From: Gammaproteobacteria bacterium
GTDB lineage: Bacteria; Pseudomonadota; Gammaproteobacteria; Pseudomonadales; Azotimanducaceae
Direction: 5' to 3'
NCBI GenBank assembly: GCA_026709225.1
Contig: JAPOTJ010000071.1
Location: forward strand, 1 to 64,000
Length of the DNA stretch: 64,000 nucleotides
Below the pieces are notes generated by a model. The model was not told the DNA's origin. It saw only the letters and a list, made by a program, of their open reading frames with translations, and did not search any database. Both the position numbers and the translations under genes were made by a program. Of this stretch, positions 53,656 through 62,074 are shown piece by piece (position 1 is the first letter of the stretch; every line of letters starts with the position of its first letter).

Positions 53656-56600
53656 CTATTTGAAGGCGCCGAATCTATATTGAACCTCAACACCCATCAT
53701 GCGCGGCAGCGTCGGCTCAATGACGCGGCGATAGCCTTGCTGCTCATCGTAGGTGAAGACGTTGCGAATGCCGATTTCATCAGTGATGTTGTTGACAAAC
53801 CCGATGATCTCCCAGACTTCGTCGGCGCTTGACCAGCCAAGGCGCGCATCCCAACGCATGAAGGCTGGCGCGACGTCGATGGCCAGGTCGCCAACCGGAC
53901 GACCTGCGGCCGGGAATTCGTCTGTCCAAGAGAAGGTGCTCGCCAGCACCATGTTGCCAAGGCCGCCGAGCGACCAGCCGTATTCGGCCCACGCGTTGAC
54001 CTTGTGCTTCGGCACGCGCGGCAACTGCTTGCCTTTGATCGAGTAGAGCAGCTCTTGCGGCGTATAGAGTGAGGACGGCGCGTAGGGATTCGTGGATGCG
54101 ACGACACCTTCGGCACCCTGCAGCACATACTCTTCAACATACTCCGAGTCGGTGTAGCTGTACGTCAAGCCCAGTGTCAAGTCGTCGGTCGCCAGCCACA
54201 GGCCTTCGAATTCAGCGCCGCGCGTTTCGGCCTCCGGGCCATTGACCACCGAGGTATTAAATCCACCGAGAATGCTGCGCCCTACCGACTGTAGATGGAT
54301 ATCCTCGTAGGCGTAGTAGTAGACCGATGCATTGACCTGCATGGTGTTGTCAAGCATGCGGCCCTTGTAGCCGAGTTCGTAGGCAATGAGCGTCTCAGGC
54401 TCATAGGTCGGCACGGCGGAATAGTAGCCGAGGTTGAAGCCGCCAGCGCGGTAGCCCGTCGTCACCGAGAAATAGGTGAGCACATCGTCGGTCGGGGTGA
54501 AGTCGATATTGACGCGCCAAGTGGTGTCCTCGAAATCATTTTCCATGCTGCGCCACGCTGAGCGCCCGATAGGAATGCCAGTGAAGCGGATGTGCTGTCG
54601 ACCCGTCGGATCACCATCTGGACGTATCGCGCCCGTGCTGCGGTTGAATGCATAGAGCGCACCCGGGCTCAAGGGAATCTCGTTGTAGAGCAAAATCGCC
54701 TCAGTTGCCTTCTTGTCGTCCTGGGCAAGCCGAACGCCTGCGGTGATCGCCCATCGAGGCGTCACTTGCCATTCGCCTTGGGCGTAAATGGCAAAGGCAT
54801 CCGTCTCGTTGGTGGTGTCCCAGACGAAGGTGGTGCCCGGGGTCGAGTCGCCTTGGGTGACTGCGTCGCCAGGGTCTCCGAGCCAGAGCGAATAGAGCAG
54901 CGACGATTCGATGATGCTCGGATCGCTGAACTGTGGCGCCTGGATGACGTTCTTCAGATTGATGCCGCCGAGCGTGCCCGCAGCGCCGATCGCCGGCACG
55001 AGGTTACCGATGCCAACCGGCCCGCCACCGCTCCTCAAGTAGTCGCGAGCGGACAGGGCGTTGAGCTGACCGAGCGTACCGGTCAGGTCGGTAAAGGCGG
55101 CATAGGTACTCGTCCCAGTCGCCAACGCGCCGGCGGCGAGCGCGACATGGCTATCCCCATAGGCCGCAGGCGCGGTGTACCGAGACCAGCCTTCAGGCGA
55201 GTAAAAATCAAGCTGCTGCCCGATGTCGTTGCCAAACCAGAAGAGGCCAGATGTGATCTGGATATCCTCTCCGATATCGATGAAGAATTGCACCTCGTGC
55301 TGATAGTTCTCGTTCTGCTGTCCGGCATAAAACTGCTGGTCGTAGTAGTTGCCGGTGCGGTCATCATCGGTGACACGCGAGTAGAAGTAGTCCGTGTACT
55401 GACCGATGTACTTGACAGTGAGCCACTCTGTCGCCACCCACTCGGCATTGAAATACGCAGCGTTGTGATCAAAAAACTCGTTGTTGTGGCCGTTGGTGTT
55501 GGTGACGATTTCGCTGCCTGTCAAACTGGGCACGGTCGCGCCGTTGCCGAGCAGGCCAGCTTCAAGCTCATCATTGATTTCCGCATCCGCCAAGGGATTG
55601 CGCCAGTTGTAGGCATAGTTGGGGCGCCCGAAGGCCGTCTGCAATTCGCTGTAGTCAGGGCCGCCTGTCGCCGGGTCGTACTGCAATCCCGCCGGGTCGA
55701 TGCCAGGCACGAGGCGCTGCCCGTAGCGCGTGATGCCATCCCAGGTAAAGTCAAACACCTGCCTGCCGGGAATCACGCAGTTCGGGCTTGGCATGCCGCC
55801 GACCGTCCGCACCGGCGCCGCCACCTGCGAATCGCACATGCCTGCGCGCGGGTCAACTGGACGATAACCGTGCACCATCGCACTGGTGTTGCGCTGGCCG
55901 CCGGTGATCTCATCGCCCATGCCGCCGTTTTCGCTGATCAGCACGGCGCCAGCACCTTGCGCGCCGGACATCCTGCGGTCATAGTCGCGGTCATTGACGC
56001 GCAGATCCATGGTGATGGTGTCACTCGGCAGCCAGCGAAGCGAGAGGGCGTAGTTGGTGTCGCCCCAGTCGTTGATGTGCGGATTGCCCGGCGTCAGGTC
56101 GTTCATGACGCCGCCGCGGTCGCGCCGAGTGGCATTGACGCGCGCTAGCAGCGTGTCCTTGATGATCGGGAAGTTGAGCGTGCCGTATATGTCCTGCGTC
56201 TGATGGCTGCCGAAGACGGTGCGGGCATGCCCTTCAATTTCTCCGTGCGGCTTGCGGCTATGGAAGTTGACCGCGCCGCCAATGCCGTTACGGCCGTAGA
56301 GGGTCCCCTGCGGACCGCGCAGCACCTCGATGCGCTCGATGTCGTAGAGGCCACCTTCGGTGGAGACAATGCCGAAGTCTTCCGAGTAGGTGCCGTTGAT
56401 GTAGGTCGCAACGCCCGGATCGCCGCCTAAGGCCCGGAACAAACGACCAATCCCGCGAATCGACAGGTCATACGGCTGGATGGTCGTCGCCGGAATATAG
56501 TTCTGCAAGTCTTCCTGGTTGCGAATCCCGAAATCTTCCAAGAACTCGTCGGTGAAGGCGGTGATCGAGATCGCAGTATCCTGCACGGTTGATTCCCGGC

Positions 56601-56727
56601 GCTCTGCCGTCACGGTCACTTCTTCAATCTGACGAACCGACCTCTCGCCTTCTTCCTGAGCGAGCAAAGTGGCTGATGGCAATATAAGCGCGAATACAGA
56701 ACTCGCAGTGAGCAGACCTTGTTTCAC
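53656..56727 (-). CDS. TonB-dependent receptor (second of a tandem pair)
   Basis: The 1,023-residue protein has a signal peptide (MKQGLLTASSVFALILPSAT) and a TonB-box-like motif IEEVTVTAERRESTVQDT. The plug domain shows YDLSIRGIGRLFRALGGDPG and IEVLRGPQGTLYGRNGIGGA, and a large barrel ends FRFGAFK. The plug motif is common in iron-complex or complex organic ligand receptors; the ligand cannot be identified. The gene is 60 bases downstream of a related receptor gene on the same strand and is probably cotranscribed with it. No ligand-specific enzyme or inner-membrane transporter lies next to it. Confidence 0.92.
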   Translation of the reverse strand: MKQGLLTASSVFALILPSATLLAQEEGERSVRQIEEVTVTAERRESTVQDTAISITAFTDEFLEDFGIRNQEDLQNYIPATTIQPYDLSIRGIGRLFRALGGDPGVATYINGTYSEDFGIVSTEGGLYDIERIEVLRGPQGTLYGRNGIGGAVNFHSRKPHGEIEGHARTVFGSHQTQDIYGTLNFPIIKDTLLARVNATRRDRGGVMNDLTPGNPHINDWGDTNYALSLRWLPSDTITMDLRVNDRDYDRRMSGAQGAGAVLISENGGMGDEITGGQRNTSAMVHGYRPVDPRAGMCDSQVAAPVRTVGGMPSPNCVIPGRQVFDFTWDGITRYGQRLVPGIDPAGLQYDPATGGPDYSELQTAFGRPNYAYNWRNPLADAEINDELEAGLLGNGATVPSLTGSEIVTNTNGHNNEFFDHNAAYFNAEWVATEWLTVKYIGQYTDYFYSRVTDDDRTGNYYDQQFYAGQQNENYQHEVQFFIDIGEDIQITSGLFWFGNDIGQQLDFYSPEGWSRYTAPAAYGDSHVALAAGALATGTSTYAAFTDLTGTLGQLNALSARDYLRSGGGPVGIGNLVPAIGAAGTLGGINLKNVIQAPQFSDPSIIESSLLYSLWLGDPGDAVTQGDSTPGTTFVWDTTNETDAFAIYAQGEWQVTPRWAITAGVRLAQDDKKATEAILLYNEIPLSPGALYAFNRSTGAIRPDGDPTGRQHIRFTGIPIGRSAWRSMENDFEDTTWRVNIDFTPTDDVLTYFSVTTGYRAGGFNLGYYSAVPTYEPETLIAYELGYKGRMLDNTMQVNASVYYYAYEDIHLQSVGRSILGGFNTSVVNGPEAETRGAEFEGLWLATDDLTLGLTYSYTDSEYVEEYVLQGAEGVVASTNPYAPSSLYTPQELLYSIKGKQLPRVPKHKVNAWAEYGWSLGGLGNMVLASTFSWTDEFPAAGRPVGDLAIDVAPAFMRWDARLGWSSADEVWEIIGFVNNITDEIGIRNVFTYDEQQGYRRVIEPTLPRMMGVEVQYRFGAFK

Positions 56728-56786
56728 GGATACCTCTCCTTAAGTTGTCCTTGTGTCCTTCTCGATGACTGGTGTGTGATTGGCTC

Positions 56787-59700
56787 CTATGCCCCGCCCA
56801 CACTGTAGCGAAGGGACACGCCAAAGATGCGCGGCTCGGTGAGGAAGTAGTTGCGGTAGAAGCCCGAAGTATCGCTTGTCAGGTAGTGACCTGTGATGTT
56901 GTCTTCGTCCTCAATGTTTCGCACCCACGCACGGGCACTCCAATGCCCTTCGTTGTCCTCATAGATGAGGGAAGCGTTCCACTGATCCCAGGCTTCGATT
57001 TCATCACCGGCGGTGTTGAACTCGCGGGCGTACATCTCGCCCTGCCAGTAGTAGTCAACGCGGGCGATGACGCGACCGCGAAGCGCAGGGACATCCCAGG
57101 TGTAGGCGGCACCGATGTTGATGGTGTGCTCGGGTGAATTGGGTAGGGTTTTGCCGCTCAGGTCTTGCGATAGGCCGTTGGATGTTTCGACACCAAATGC
57201 AGTTAAGGCATCACGGCTTATGTAGGCGGGAATGCCATTCTCGTAGAACGTTCCGGGAATAGGCAGCGCCAACGGCTGTGGCTCTCCGTTGGCATTTTGG
57301 TTTGCGAACAGCCCTTGCACAAGCTGCGGCGTCAACTCTGACAGCTTCGCCAAGTAGTTGACACCCGCAGTGGCGCCGGGCACCCATTCGTTGAGCGTAA
57401 TCCACTCCGGGTTGTTTGCGGCTCTGTTCGTTGGGTCAACGGACATGCCGTCCGCCACCTCAGCACTCAAAAAGGAGTAGGCGGCATTGAGTGCCAGTCC
57501 CGGCACGGCCTCGGGCAACCACTCGGACTCAAGCTCAACACCCCAAATCTCGGCGTCAACATTGTCGTTGATGGAACTGTTGAAGGCGATGCGGGTGATT
57601 TGCAAGCCTTCGTAGTCGTAGTAGAAGACGTTGCCGTTGAGTTTCAAGGAGCCATCCATGAAAAGATTCTTGCTGCCGAGCTCGAACGAGGTCACCTGCT
57701 CTGATTCGAAGGAAAACGGAATGTCGCCCTGAAAGGCTGGGTTGACTGGGGGGTTGAACCCACCCGGCTTGTAGCCAGTCGTAACGAAGGCATAGAGCAG
57801 GCTGTCATTCGAGACCTGCCAGTCGAGTCCAACGCGCATGGTTGTCTCCTCCCAAGAGAACTCGTCCGGGCTGTTCGTCAAAGTACGTATTTCGCCCGGT
57901 TGCGGCACCAAAGGAATAGCACGCACGGCTGCGAGTCTTTCGGCACTGTAAGGCCCCGTGCCAACGGCTGCCTCGAACAAGGCTGAGGCATCGTAGAGCG
58001 CGGCGCGCGGCGCATTGTACGTGTCCATGCCTTGGGCAAACTCAGCTTCACGACTGTACTCGCGGGGATTATCCAAAGGACATTGCCCAGTAAGCTGCGC
58101 GAGCAAAGGACACGCAAAGTCGGCATCAAGGAACGGATTGGAGTCGGCGGCGAACTTTTCGTCGTTATTGAAGCGCAGGCCAACGGTGAGCTTCAGCGTA
58201 TCGGTCACATCATAGTACGCCTGACCAAAAAAGGCATAGCCTTCGCCTTGGATGCCCTTGTAGTCCGGCGCATTAGTGGAATTGAACATGGTCGGATACG
58301 AACCCGCGATGGTGCCGATAAGATCCAACGTGTTGCCTACCACATAGTAGTCCGATGAGCGGCCTCGGTCATAGGCACTCGCGCCTACCACGAAATTCAG
58401 CGGCCCATCAAACGCGGTGTCTAGCTTGACCTCAACCGTCCAGTCCTCCTGCACGTTGCTTTCTTGGTCGTATGCGAAAAAGCGGCTTGTATCCACATCC
58501 AACACACAGCCTCCCAGCACACCGGATGTGCCAGCATTGTAATTACAATTTGAACTCGTCCAGTCTCCACCCGCATGACCTGCGGGCTCCGAAGTGGGAT
58601 ACTCCATCAGGCCGAATTGACTCACAAACGCAGTCGGAGCAGCGGTGCTAGCGTTCATCAGGGTCGGCCCGACATCCATGAAATAGTCCATTCGCGAAAA
58701 GTTTTCGCGCTTGTAATAAGCGCCGAGTACACCGACGGTAAAGCTCTCGAAGTCATAGGTCAGTCCCCCCGTCCAAGTTTCCTCCTCAGATTCAAAGATG
58801 GGCTCGTAATCTGTATGCATGGAGCGAAAGCCGATGTTGGTCGGACGCGGGAAGTCATAGTTCACCGTCGGGTCTGTGCGACTGCCGGTGGCGCCGTACG
58901 GCAGCGCACCGAACGCCGCGCCAAACAGACCACCCGTGGTGGCGCCGAGGTGCGGATTGTCAAAACCAAAGCCGTTCGGCAGGCAGCCAGAGGTCGGCAG
59001 CGGGTTCTGCTGGCATATTTGATTGGTGATGCGAGCACGGTCGCTGTTTTCGCTAAAGAGTGAGTATTGCACCCAGAGGTCGCCGCCTTCGGCGAACTCC
59101 CAGCGCGCGGTGGCGCGAATCGCATAATGATCGCGCCCGTCGATGTCATCGTCAATGCCAGCCAGCGTGCTGCCATCCTTGCCGACCTGTCCGTACGCCA
59201 GATTCTCGGTGTAGCCATCGCGGGTCTGCTTAATGCCAGCGATGCGGATGCCGAAGGTGTCTGACAAGGGCAGGTTGAACATGCCCTTGTAGCGCTCATG
59301 CGCATAGTCGCCGACCTCGATGTCAACAAAGCCGTCAACGGCGTCGAAGTTGGGCTTGTTGGTAATCACGTTGACCGAGCCGCCGGTGGCGTTGCGGCCA
59401 TAGAGCGTGCCTTGCGGGCCACGCAGAATCTCCACCCGCGTGACGTCGAAATACTCGATCGCATTCAGGTTGGAGAGGATCGGTATGTCATCGACATGGG
59501 TGGAGACGCCATCCTCGCCGGAGGCCGCAATGACCAAGCGGCCAATACCACGAATGCTGAGGTTGGAGCCACCGAAATTGCTCGACGAGAACGAGACATT
59601 GGGGGTGTTGAGCTGCAAATCGCTGGTTCTGATGATCTGCCGGTCTTCAAGCATGTCGCCGGTGAGCGCGGTCACGGCGATCGGCACATCCTGAATGCTC

Positions 59701-59879
59701 TCAGATGTCCGCTGCGCGGTGACGATAACCTCTTCGATACCTGAGTTTGGGGCAGCCCCCTGCTCGGCCATTGCGCTTGGCACCATGAACAATGCTGCGA
59801 TCGCGGCAGACACCACACGTGCGAAGGACGCACCGATGAATTTCCTCGTACGCTCCGTTTGATACTCACTCATGCTCAT
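56787..59879 (-). CDS. TonB-dependent receptor (first of a tandem pair)
   Basis: The 1,030-residue protein starts MSMSEYQTERTRKFIGASFA with GGGAGAAGG just ahead; in-frame codons up to 59933 are not needed. The signal peptide ends near MVPSAMA. TonB box and plug follow: IEEVIVTAQRTSESIQDVPI, NLSIRGIGRLVIAASGEDGV, and VEILRGPQGTLYGRNATGGS. The barrel ends in IFGVSLRYSVGGA. It is about as long as its downstream neighbour and similar in the plug domain, but the barrels differ, so the two receptors may take different ligands. It begins a receptor pair facing away from the AAA ATPase gene. Confidence 0.92.
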   Translation of the reverse strand: MSMSEYQTERTRKFIGASFARVVSAAIAALFMVPSAMAEQGAAPNSGIEEVIVTAQRTSESIQDVPIAVTALTGDMLEDRQIIRTSDLQLNTPNVSFSSSNFGGSNLSIRGIGRLVIAASGEDGVSTHVDDIPILSNLNAIEYFDVTRVEILRGPQGTLYGRNATGGSVNVITNKPNFDAVDGFVDIEVGDYAHERYKGMFNLPLSDTFGIRIAGIKQTRDGYTENLAYGQVGKDGSTLAGIDDDIDGRDHYAIRATARWEFAEGGDLWVQYSLFSENSDRARITNQICQQNPLPTSGCLPNGFGFDNPHLGATTGGLFGAAFGALPYGATGSRTDPTVNYDFPRPTNIGFRSMHTDYEPIFESEEETWTGGLTYDFESFTVGVLGAYYKRENFSRMDYFMDVGPTLMNASTAAPTAFVSQFGLMEYPTSEPAGHAGGDWTSSNCNYNAGTSGVLGGCVLDVDTSRFFAYDQESNVQEDWTVEVKLDTAFDGPLNFVVGASAYDRGRSSDYYVVGNTLDLIGTIAGSYPTMFNSTNAPDYKGIQGEGYAFFGQAYYDVTDTLKLTVGLRFNNDEKFAADSNPFLDADFACPLLAQLTGQCPLDNPREYSREAEFAQGMDTYNAPRAALYDASALFEAAVGTGPYSAERLAAVRAIPLVPQPGEIRTLTNSPDEFSWEETTMRVGLDWQVSNDSLLYAFVTTGYKPGGFNPPVNPAFQGDIPFSFESEQVTSFELGSKNLFMDGSLKLNGNVFYYDYEGLQITRIAFNSSINDNVDAEIWGVELESEWLPEAVPGLALNAAYSFLSAEVADGMSVDPTNRAANNPEWITLNEWVPGATAGVNYLAKLSELTPQLVQGLFANQNANGEPQPLALPIPGTFYENGIPAYISRDALTAFGVETSNGLSQDLSGKTLPNSPEHTINIGAAYTWDVPALRGRVIARVDYYWQGEMYAREFNTAGDEIEAWDQWNASLIYEDNEGHWSARAWVRNIEDEDNITGHYLTSDTSGFYRNYFLTEPRIFGVSLRYSVGGA

Positions 59880-60234
59880 GCCTTCTCCCTTAGTTGGCTT
59901 GTATGAAAGAGACCGAGCATGATCACCTTCCATGGATCTACTCGGTCAATAAATGATTTGACAACAGATTGCGACATTTTGCAACCGTTTCTTCGTGTAT
60001 TGATACGATTTGCAATGTTTTATTGGTCGGGATTCTCGCACCGCTCGTGTGCTTTTCGTGTAATTCAAATTAATTTCTAAGACTGGACAGCTATTCGCAG
60101 CACCGATTCCTCGCATGTGCAGTCCGGCACGGCTGCAAGCGGCACTCAATCAAAGGCACACGGGTCGCTCCCTCACTTCTTGGTTCGGCCATAGAGTACA
60201 CTTCGCGGGTCAAGCCGACTCGATTACCAGACCT
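59880..60234. other. AT-rich divergent intergenic region
   Basis: This 355-base gap separates the receptor pair (minus) from the ATPase pair (plus). It is more AT-rich than its surroundings, especially 59940-60080. It contains the imperfect inverted repeat ACATTTTGCAA (59974-59984) and TTGCAATGT (60010-60018), a possible operator. On the minus strand TTGCAA, 17 bases and TCAAAT could serve as a weak promoter for the receptors. No gene is supported in it; the frame extending back to 60115 on the plus strand is probably untranslated leader. Confidence 0.45.
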
Positions 60235-61368
60235 ATGAAGCTCTTGCGGCTTTGCGCCAAAAACTACAGAAGCCTGCAAAACGCGATCGTCGGGGTCAAT
60301 GCTCTCAATCTGTTCATCGGTGCAAACGCGGCAGGCAAGAGCAACATTCTCGACGCTTTACGATTCCTGCAAGAGGGTGCGAGTGACCGGGATTTTGCCA
60401 GCGCCGTGCGTGGAAGAGGCGGGATACTCAATTTAGCATGGAAAGGCGCATCTGCGGAGGAGGTGGAACTAACAGTTAAGTTGGCGAGCGACGGCGATAT
60501 CATTGAATGGTCTTTGCGGCTGATCAGGGATGGATACAACTTCATCGTGGAAGAGAAAGTCGATAAATTGGAGCATGGTGCGCCACCGACAACGCTCCTT
60601 GAAGCCCGCGCCGGTAGCGGATGGTGGTGGTCGGGGGAAAAACACCAAAAAGTTGAGCTCAAGCAATCGCCAACCATCTGTGCCCTCGCCGCTGCTGCCG
60701 CGGACGCTTCTTTTCCTGCTAGAGAACTGGCAGATTTCATACGAACGTGGGGGTTCTTTGACCCGCACCCGTTCCTCCTTCGGCGAGACTGGAGCGGCAC
60801 CGAGTTCCGCAAGTTTGACCCCTATGGAAGGAATCTTGGCGAAACACTGTTTGCCCTTGAACGCTCCAACCCTGAGGGGTTCCGCCAGATTGTCGAAGCC
60901 ACCCAAGACGTGCTTGGCCTACCGACGAAAATCGAGCCTCGCCAATCAGACGACCGATTTTATTTTCTCCAGCGTGAGCCGGGCCTTGAGTATCCGGTTC
61001 ATCAAATGGGGGTTTCGAGCGGCACGCTTCGTATGCTTGCCCTCATGACGGCGCTGTTTTCGGAGTCGGACGCGAACCTCATAGGTATCGAAGAGCCAGA
61101 GAACTACGTGCATCCAACAGCTATCGCGTCATTCGTTGAGTACATTCGCGAATCTGAGCAGCGGGTTCAGTTTATTATCACCACACACTCTCCGCTGCTA
61201 CTTGACTACCTTGGCGACCCGGCGGCAGTTCGTATCGTGACAAGGGGCGCTGATGGCGCGACATCCGTGTCTAGCGAAGCACATGGAGAAAGTATCCGAG
61301 AAGCGCTGCACCAATCCGGATTCGGCCTAGGTGCTTTCTACGAAACACAAGGATTCGGGGCGAATTGA
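60235..61368 (+). CDS. AAA-family ATPase (AAA_21/AAA_15, SMC/OLD-like)
   Basis: The 377-residue protein starts MKLLRLCAKNYRSLQNAIVG, a typical ABC/SMC-like entry strand. Walker A is GANAAGKS (Gly29-Ser36). A coil-free lid follows, and Walker B is LIGIEEPEN near residues 282-290, with an H-loop FIITTHSPLLLDYL near 313-325. This is the AAA_21/AAA_15 group, related to the ATPase halves of OLD and PARIS-type systems. Codons upstream to 60115 are open but do not resemble the family. One base separates its stop from the next start, so the two products are made together, probably as an ATPase plus effector complex. Confidence 0.88.
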   Translation: MKLLRLCAKNYRSLQNAIVGVNALNLFIGANAAGKSNILDALRFLQEGASDRDFASAVRGRGGILNLAWKGASAEEVELTVKLASDGDIIEWSLRLIRDGYNFIVEEKVDKLEHGAPPTTLLEARAGSGWWWSGEKHQKVELKQSPTICALAAAAADASFPARELADFIRTWGFFDPHPFLLRRDWSGTEFRKFDPYGRNLGETLFALERSNPEGFRQIVEATQDVLGLPTKIEPRQSDDRFYFLQREPGLEYPVHQMGVSSGTLRMLALMTALFSESDANLIGIEEPENYVHPTAIASFVEYIRESEQRVQFIITTHSPLLLDYLGDPAAVRIVTRGADGATSVSSEAHGESIREALHQSGFGLGAFYETQGFGAN

Positions 61369-61369
61369 A

Positions 61370-61957
61370 ATGGCGAAGCGGGTCGTCGTCATCGCTTCGG
61401 GAGAAACGGAGAGACGTGCGCTTCCGCATCTTGCCAAACACCCGGAATTGACGGACATTGAGGTGACCGAGGTGCGCATCCCCCCACGAAATCGCGCCCT
61501 GAAACCGGAAGTCGTGGAAAACCTGATTAGGGCGGCTTGGTTCTCCAATCTTCACCAGCCGCCGGACAAGTTTGTCGTTCTTGTAGATGCTGACCGACAT
61601 GAACCAACCGAGGTTTTAGCACCGTTTGAGGAAGTTCTTCCCAGAAAACTCGACGATATTTCAGCCCAAGTCATCTTCACCTACGCGCAACAGCACCTCG
61701 AAGCTTGGTATTTTGGCGATGCGGAGCGGCTTAAAGAACATCTTTCCAGACCTCTCGGGGCGGTAGATACCTCGAGTCCCGATGAGATTGACAACCCTAA
61801 GCTGCATTTGAAGCACCTCCTTGCCGGTCGGGTGTACACATCGCGAGTATCGGAAGAGATCGCACGTCGACTAGATTCGGAGAGTATCTCTCAACGCAGT
61901 CCAAGCTTTCGTCGCTTTGTGAAAGCGGTGTTCAACGGTGATGCACGCTGCATGTAA
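61370..61957 (+). CDS. DUF4276-like putative TOPRIM effector
   Basis: The 195-residue protein starts MAKRVVVIASGETERRALPH. Glu12 and Glu14 lie where TOPRIM-like proteins have the catalytic glutamate. An acidic pair Asp73 and Asp75 in FVVLVDADRHEP and a conserved EAWYFGD (Glu111-Asp117) follow, with a helical C-terminal half. These are the features of DUF4276, a family often encoded with AAA ATPases. TOPRIM effectors in comparable pairs cleave nucleic acid. Here that is inference from motif order and neighbourhood. It follows the ATPase gene with one base between them. Confidence 0.68.
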   Translation: MAKRVVVIASGETERRALPHLAKHPELTDIEVTEVRIPPRNRALKPEVVENLIRAAWFSNLHQPPDKFVVLVDADRHEPTEVLAPFEEVLPRKLDDISAQVIFTYAQQHLEAWYFGDAERLKEHLSRPLGAVDTSSPDEIDNPKLHLKHLLAGRVYTSRVSEEIARRLDSESISQRSPSFRRFVKAVFNGDARCM

Positions 61958-61982
61958 TATCTACTGACATGCTCCGGTTTTT

Positions 61983-62031
61983 ACCTTGTATTTTCGACAA
62001 TAAGTGTCGCAAATAACCTTGTATTTTTGAC
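61983..62031 (+). promoter_or_regulatory. Phased direct repeats before the DUF4143 ATPase gene
   Basis: The 16-base element ACCTTGTATTTTCGAC (61983-61998) recurs with one change as ACCTTGTATTTTTGAC (62016-62031). The start-to-start distance is 33 bases, about three helical turns, placing both on one face of the DNA. Between them lies a small inverted repeat, CGACA (61994-61998) and TGTCG (62004-62008). The pair lies 43 bases upstream of the DUF4143 ATPase start and probably forms an operator or promoter region. Confidence 0.55.
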
Positions 62032-62074
62032 GTATTCTTCATATAGTGCCTTCTGATTGCCGGAGGCACCAGCC

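Noticed and set aside
54592..56148. Open frame of 518 codons on the plus strand
   Set aside because: It is antisense to a TonB receptor gene, has no recognisable domain and is a by-product of GC-rich codon usage.
60235..61957. Naming the ATPase pair PARIS (AriA/AriB)
   Set aside because: The second protein looks like DUF4276 and not like the DUF4435 effector of PARIS; only the general ATPase plus TOPRIM scheme is shared.
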